In this document: piece after piece, positions 59,550 through 64,000 of the stretch
Position numbering within the stretch: the stretch's first letter is position 1
Layout: each line of letters begins with the position of its first letter
Source of the DNA: Typhlomys cinereus
Taxonomy: Eukaryota > Chordata > Mammalia > Rodentia > Platacanthomyidae
Direction of reading: 5' to 3'
Assembly (NCBI GenBank): GCA_023101885.1
Contig: JALPQD010000627.1
Location: 244,543-308,542 of the forward strand
Length of the DNA stretch: 64,000 nucleotides
The notes under the pieces: generated by a model
Told to the model about the DNA's origin: nothing
The model's input: only the letters and a program-made list of their open reading frames with translations
Databases searched by the model: none
Program-made: the position numbers and the translations under genes

Positions 59550-61329
59550 ACATTATCTGTAATGATGAATCCTATTATTTGTTAACTTTTCAGGAGATAA
59601 TAAAGGTTCTGGAAGTCTAATCTGGAAAAAATCCACATAGTTTTAATCTTCCATGACTAAATTTTGGTTTTTAATTTTTCTTATGTTTTATTTTATTTAT
59701 AATTGGTGAATATTTATCCAAACCCTAAGAATTATGTACATATAATGTACATTATATTGCATACATAATATATGTGTATATGCACATAAGCTAAAGTTAT
59801 TTAATAAAAATATGTTTCAAAAGCAAAATTATGGGAGTAAATCATAGATGATAGATATAATGAAACGCCACCTACCCAAATGATATCCCTAATAATACAC
59901 TCAAAAGTATAGTAGCAATTTAGATTTATGATTTTAACTTTTTATATGCACATAAAATTATGAATTAGCCAAAGTCTTCCTACTAGAACTTCATAAATTG
60001 TTAAAAGGAATTGCATTAAATCTATCAAAACTGTTCACAATTTGAAAATACAGGCAGGAGCATGTGTATAGAGCTTTTCTATGGCCTCTCTGGAAGACCT
60101 GCTTTTTTCCTCAGACAGGAAAAAAAATGAAAAAAAAGGTGATGAGACAACATCTGGTATTCACAGGTAAATGCACAGAGACATTTTCAGAGTGTGGAAA
60201 GAACTGAAAACAGACAGGAATGGTTTCAACTTCTCAAATGTTAGGATTTTTCATAAGAGAGGGTAAATAAGTTATGAAAAACAAATTATGAAAAAATAAA
60301 GTAACAGAGAGAAAAAGTGTGTGTTTCAGGTAATTGAAAAAGAAGAGAAAAAAGGCATGAAACCTTCATGGAAAAGTCAGGAAGCACGAGAAAGTTGGCA
60401 AACTGAGCTCCCTTTCCAGGTTCTTAGTTGTAAACATGTCTAATAGCAATTAAAGTTGTGCACCAAGCAGCAGAACCAGTTAGGTTACCATGGAAATAAC
60501 GAGGGAATTTAGAATACTTTGAGAAAATAGGTATGTCCTCCAACATGTCCTTTGTAATACATTCATATTTTACATGCATTACTGACATTTTAAAACAACA
60601 ATTTAAGTGCATTATGATTGTCCTGATTCATTTATAAAAAAATTAAAACTCAGAAGGTTTACATAACTTTCCTAAAATGAGCTGTATTTTGCGCTTTCTT
60701 TCTATTTTCTCCATCAGTCTTCCCTGCTAGTACATTTTCATCTACCCATATGATAAAAGAGTACCACTTAATCAGTATTTCTGTCTTTTGAGTAATGAAA
60801 GGAAAAAAAATCAATACTTTAAAATACTACAAAATAAAAATATGTGTGTCTTCTTCAGGCAGAATTGTCCTATGATGTGGTTAAATATCAAATCTTAAAG
60901 CATTAGGTAGTTTCGAACATTAGAATCTCATACCTTAATGGGAAAATATCTGTTCCTTGATGCATAATTTTAGAAGATAGGCTGTAGGATGGTGTAAAGT
61001 GCTTGGGTTGGGGTTAGGAAGGAGCATATCCATTAAACCAACTTGGCATAGCTACACGCAGGTGTATTGCACATTGAATTGGTTAATTATCATGAGTTGC
61101 TTAAGCCACTGAGAAGATGGCTGTGAGGTCAGCGTCTCAAGTACTTTCCATGACCTTTTGTTCAAGGACAGACTGACGGAAAAGTCCAGTGAAAAGGAGA
61201 AAGAGGAACAGCAAAAAAATGACCAAGAATGAAATGGGGCAGTTAAAAAAAAAGTGTCCTTGGACACAGGCCCCTTTCCAGTGCTAAGGTTACTCAGCTG
61301 CTGTTTACCTTACAATATGCGAAGGACTG

Positions 61330-61358
61330 TAATTAAAAACTAATTAAACAACTAATTA
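61330..61358. promoter_or_regulatory. Cluster of TAATTA motifs (possible homeodomain sites)
   Basis: TAATTA occurs at 61330-61335, 61341-61346 and 61353-61358, spaced 11 and 12 bp, with another at about 61084-61089. Such cores are bound by many homeodomain proteins. In AT-rich DNA they also arise by chance, so this is only a candidate regulatory site. Confidence 0.25.
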
Positions 61359-61638
61359 AAAGTGTCAGAAAAGACATTATGCTGGGAGAGCTCTTTGTGA
61401 GCAAAAGCACCGTCTTATTGTTTTATCCCCCAATTTTCCTGGATATGATGTCTAATCTGAAGTTGTACAATCTTTCTGTTTTACTTTTTTCCTGCTTGTT
61501 ATGAACTTAATAAACACATTCATTCAAAATTATGAAGGATTGCCATAGCAGAACATTCTCCAGATAGAAAAGAAGCTGTGGTTTGAATGTGTCCCCAATA
61601 AATTCATGTGTTGGAAACATACTCCCCAAATAATAGTC

Positions 61639-62875
61639 ATAAGAAAACTGTGGTACATCTATACAATGGAGTACTACTCAGCCATCAAAAATGATGAATT
61701 ACTGGAATTTGCCAGGAAATGGATGTCATTAGAAACAATTATATTAAGTGAAGTATCCCAGACCCGGAAAATTAAGCGCCGTTTGTACTCCCTAATAGGT
61801 GGCTCCTAGTACCAAACCCACCCAGCCCACCTAGAGACAGTAATTGCAAGGATTATGAACAGGAGGGATGGGGTAGGAGGGCCACACCAGAAACAAGGAG
61901 GGAAGGGACCATGTTACAGCAGGGAAAATAGGCCTCCATCAAGGACCCAAATAAGTAATGAGACATCTGATTAAGTTCACAGACTTTTGTTCCTGATCAT
62001 TTACTACTGAGGGGGTGTGATCTCACCAGAAGAGGAGGGCATATAGTCTGGCAGATAAAAAGTAACCATTTTGCAAATGGGTGATAGGCCTCTCCCTCAC
62101 TGTGGTTGCCCACTTTTATTACATCTACCTTTGAATGTGCTTTTATCACAAGACTCTAGTTTAACAGCTTTTTGTCTCTGGCCAGGGGGTAACATACAAT
62201 GCCCAGCAGGATGGAGTGAAGGGCATTGCAGGAGCAGCAAAACTGCAAAAGAAAATCAACGAACCACAGTCCAGAACTTCAGAGACGTCTATATCAACCA
62301 CCTAGAACTAGGCCAGCTTAGTCTCTCCCCATCTTGAAGCTCAGGGAAATTTGCGGAAGAAGGGGCGGTAAGAGTGTAAGAGCAAAAGGATGGGAGGAGA
62401 AATGATATGTAAGATACTCCATACTAGTTAGGGCTGAAGCAATCATAATTGGACTTTGCATGCCCTGCGCATTGTCCAACACACTGTTGACCTCACAAAG
62501 TCTAGCATCTGCTAAAGGCACCACGATCCTTGGAGGCAAAGGATTGGCAGCCACAGCAGTGTTCCTATAGCTAAGGGGACCACGGGAAAGGGTTCAGGGA
62601 AAGGCCACTGGGTCCTTTTACATCATCGGAGAGGAGGGCCCAGAGGAAAATCAGATATGCACAAGAAAGGACTCTCTGGGAATTGGGGCGGGAGGCACTA
62701 GGGGATGGGGAGGGAGGGGAGTAGGGAGAGGGAAGCAGGGGGTACGGGGGGGGGAGGGAGGGAGAGAACTGGTGTACCTAATAAGTTTGTATGAGCTGAA
62801 ATAATAATAAAAATGTATTAATTAAAAAAAAGTTTGTATGAGCGGAAAAAGAAATAAAATAAATACATTATTTTT
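61639..62875 (+). mobile_element. 5'-truncated L1 3' end with duplicated terminus (L1-E)
   Basis: The plus-strand element starts within the last ORF2 codons ('[17 protein letters not shown]', to the stop at about 61807), followed by the complete 3'UTR. It has the ancestral block ('ctctccctcactgtggttgc') instead of the ORF2-like patch. The purine tract is at 62690-62770. The terminal 'agtttgtatgagctgaaata' (62784-) is followed by an A-rich tail and then a second terminus, 'agtttgtatgagcggaaaaa' (62831-), with its own tail. No clear target duplication was found. Confidence 0.92.
61645..61809 (+). pseudogene. L1-E ORF2 C-terminal end
   Basis: About 55 codons homologous to the ORF2 C-terminus ('[19 protein letters not shown]', 'SEVSQTRKI', ending 'SLIGGS' and a stop). 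Only the tail of the protein is present; no catalytic part. Confidence 0.9.
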
Positions 62876-62892
62876 TAAAAAAAGAATCTAAG

Positions 62893-62940
62893 TCAAAGGA
62901 TAGTAGATTTGAGGTGACCTAATGAGATACTGTCTCAAAC
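62893..62940 (+). repeat. Possible B1-like SINE 3' end
   Basis: 'gacctaatgagatactgtct' followed by 'caaacaaagaaaaga' resembles the B1/Alu end 'gagcctgagctacatgagatcctgtctcaaaa'. Very short. Confidence 0.35.
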
Positions 62941-62941
62941 A

Positions 62942-63110
62942 AAGAAAAGATCTCTGTATACATCTAGGATAAAAGACCTTCAGCTATATGCCTTTTGCAA
63001 ATAGTTTATCCCAGATTGTGCCTTGTCTTTTTATACTTGCCAGTGGCTTCAGCAAATAAAAAAGGTTTCATTTTAATGAAAAAAAAAGAAAGATAGAATT
63101 TACAAGTTGA
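62942..63110 (-). mobile_element. Ancient L1 ORF2 fragment
   Basis: The stretch 'ttttgcaaatagtttatccc', 'agattgtgccttgtcttttt' and 'aaaaaggtttcattttaatg' follows the complement of the L1 ORF2 C-terminal region (compare 'gaagattttctcccattctgtgggttgcctt' at about 50697). Highly decayed. Confidence 0.5.
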
Positions 63111-64000
63111 TTTGGTCCTAATGGTTGTCCTCATAATTCAATTCATATCATTGTCATGGGAGTGGTTCACTAGATCATTTTTCTCTTTCCCAATGATGTC
63201 TTCTGCCTTGCACAATGCAGTGAATTAGTCTGCTTGAGATGCAGGGTATCCTTGAGTTTCCTAGTCCATTAAAATAAGCCACATAAATTCCGGTTCATTA
63301 TTAAGGACTCTGTCTGTGCTGTTCAAAAGTATTAGAAACCTGATTGGCCAAAGATGACTTCATTTGTCTTTGATCCTGAGCAGGAGTATATGCCACTGTC
63401 CAAGACATCTGCTTTGATATCTGAACTCTTATTCATTGAAACCCTTGCCTATGCATACCTCTTCAAGTAGGATCTTGTGATGACATCACTGCTGAGCAAG
63501 TGGACTCCTAGAATAGATTTTTTAAAGTGTAAAAGTGTAAATTCTCAGATATCTGTTTTTCATTGTGACTAGAGCTCACTGGGCAGCAATAGAAGGAAGC
63601 AGAAGGCAGCTGGCCATGGTCTCATGACCATAGCTACAAATACTGCCTCACAACCCAAAGTGTAGGCTCTTGCCAGCTGTGAATGAACATGAATTCTAGT
63701 GGAAAGATTGAATTCAGAAATGTCAGGATATAGATCGGTTTGTAGAAGGCCACAAAGCCTGGTTTCACAGATTACTTATCATATCTCCCTTCCTTATTTA
63801 CAAAATTGGCCTTTGGAGGCACTGAGGGATGGGGAAGGGAGGGAGGAGGGGAGGGGGCGCAGGGCGGTGGGAAGTTGGGAAAAAAAAACAGGAAATAAGG
63901 TAGACCTCTTTTTCACACAGATTGAGTGACAGCTCTCCCAAGCAAGAGGAATAGTTCAAATGTCTCTCACTAGATATTTTTATCTTTTTCCATCATTACA
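63111..64000. other. Sequence without recognised gene
   Basis: No gene recognised. A G-rich purine tract at 63815-63895 ('gggatggggaagggagggag') resembles the L1 3'UTR purine tract and may be a fragment of one. The frame at 63699-63929 runs through it and is not convincing. Confidence 0.4.

Larger units (their letters stand above)
57430..61638. other. Longest repeat-poor stretch, no gene recognised
   Basis: About 4.2 kb in which I recognise no L1 or SINE. It contains a (TG)n run at 59522-59549 and a TAATTA cluster at 61330-61358. Frames are short and domain-free. It is the best place in the window to look for conserved non-coding sequence. Confidence 0.5.

Noticed and set aside
1..64000. CRISPR arrays, bacterial operons, or an endogenous retrovirus with gag/pol
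   Set aside because: No regularly spaced short repeats with unique spacers were seen; the only reverse-transcriptase sequence has L1 ORF2 features, and no retroviral gene order was found.

Overview
This is a repeat-dominated, AT-rich stretch of mammalian nuclear DNA. I find no host protein-coding gene, rRNA, functional tRNA, CRISPR array or prokaryotic feature. Rodent-type content suggests a rodent. LINE-1 (L1) copies have a GC-rich, apparently monomeric 5'UTR and a purine-rich 3'UTR. There is an abundant young tRNA-derived SINE starting 'ggggctggagaggtggctcag', with weak B1/B4-like relics and a roughly 400-500 bp TG...CA-type repeat that resembles rodent repeats from memory. The SINE has an internal CA tract and an AATAAA-containing tail, as in B2/DIP-type 'T+' SINEs. 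This could fit a mouse-related rodent such as a dipodoid, but the species call is only a guess.

Layout. 1-16 kb: mostly unique or decayed DNA with scattered SINEs, a short L1 3' end (3.6-4.07 kb), several medium-length repeats and an exact 99-bp direct duplication at 13.2 kb. 16.5-22.9 kb: a nearly full-length minus-strand L1 (L1-A) with 5'UTR, ORF1 and ORF2, broken by frameshifts and stops. 23-26 kb: decayed or unique DNA. 26.2-27.5 kb: a small inverted L1 3'UTR composite carrying SINEs in opposite orientations. 27.5-36.1 kb: mostly unique DNA with two young SINEs. 36.1-39.5 kb: a 5'-inverted (twin-primed) L1 (L1-B). 39.5-41.1 kb: unique DNA. 41.1-47.7 kb: an old, heavily decayed minus-strand L1 (L1-D) hosting two later insertions. 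49.0-53.7 kb: a 5'-truncated minus-strand L1 (L1-C) with a 12-bp target duplication. 54-57.4 kb: an old SINE, an L1 3' fragment, a 1.06-kb L1 3' end (L1-F) with a 16-bp target duplication, and another old SINE. 57.4-61.6 kb: the longest non-repeat-looking stretch, with a TAATTA cluster near 61.33 kb. 61.6-62.9 kb: an L1 3' end (L1-E) with a duplicated tail.

The loci do not form a pathway; the window records successive retrotransposition. L1 would have supplied the reverse transcriptase and endonuclease that also mobilised the SINEs. The most distinctive observation is an L1 subfamily marker: a roughly 35-bp copy of ORF2 sequence embedded in the 3'UTR of L1-A and L1-F and absent from L1-B, L1-C and L1-E. 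I found no previously undescribed gene system.
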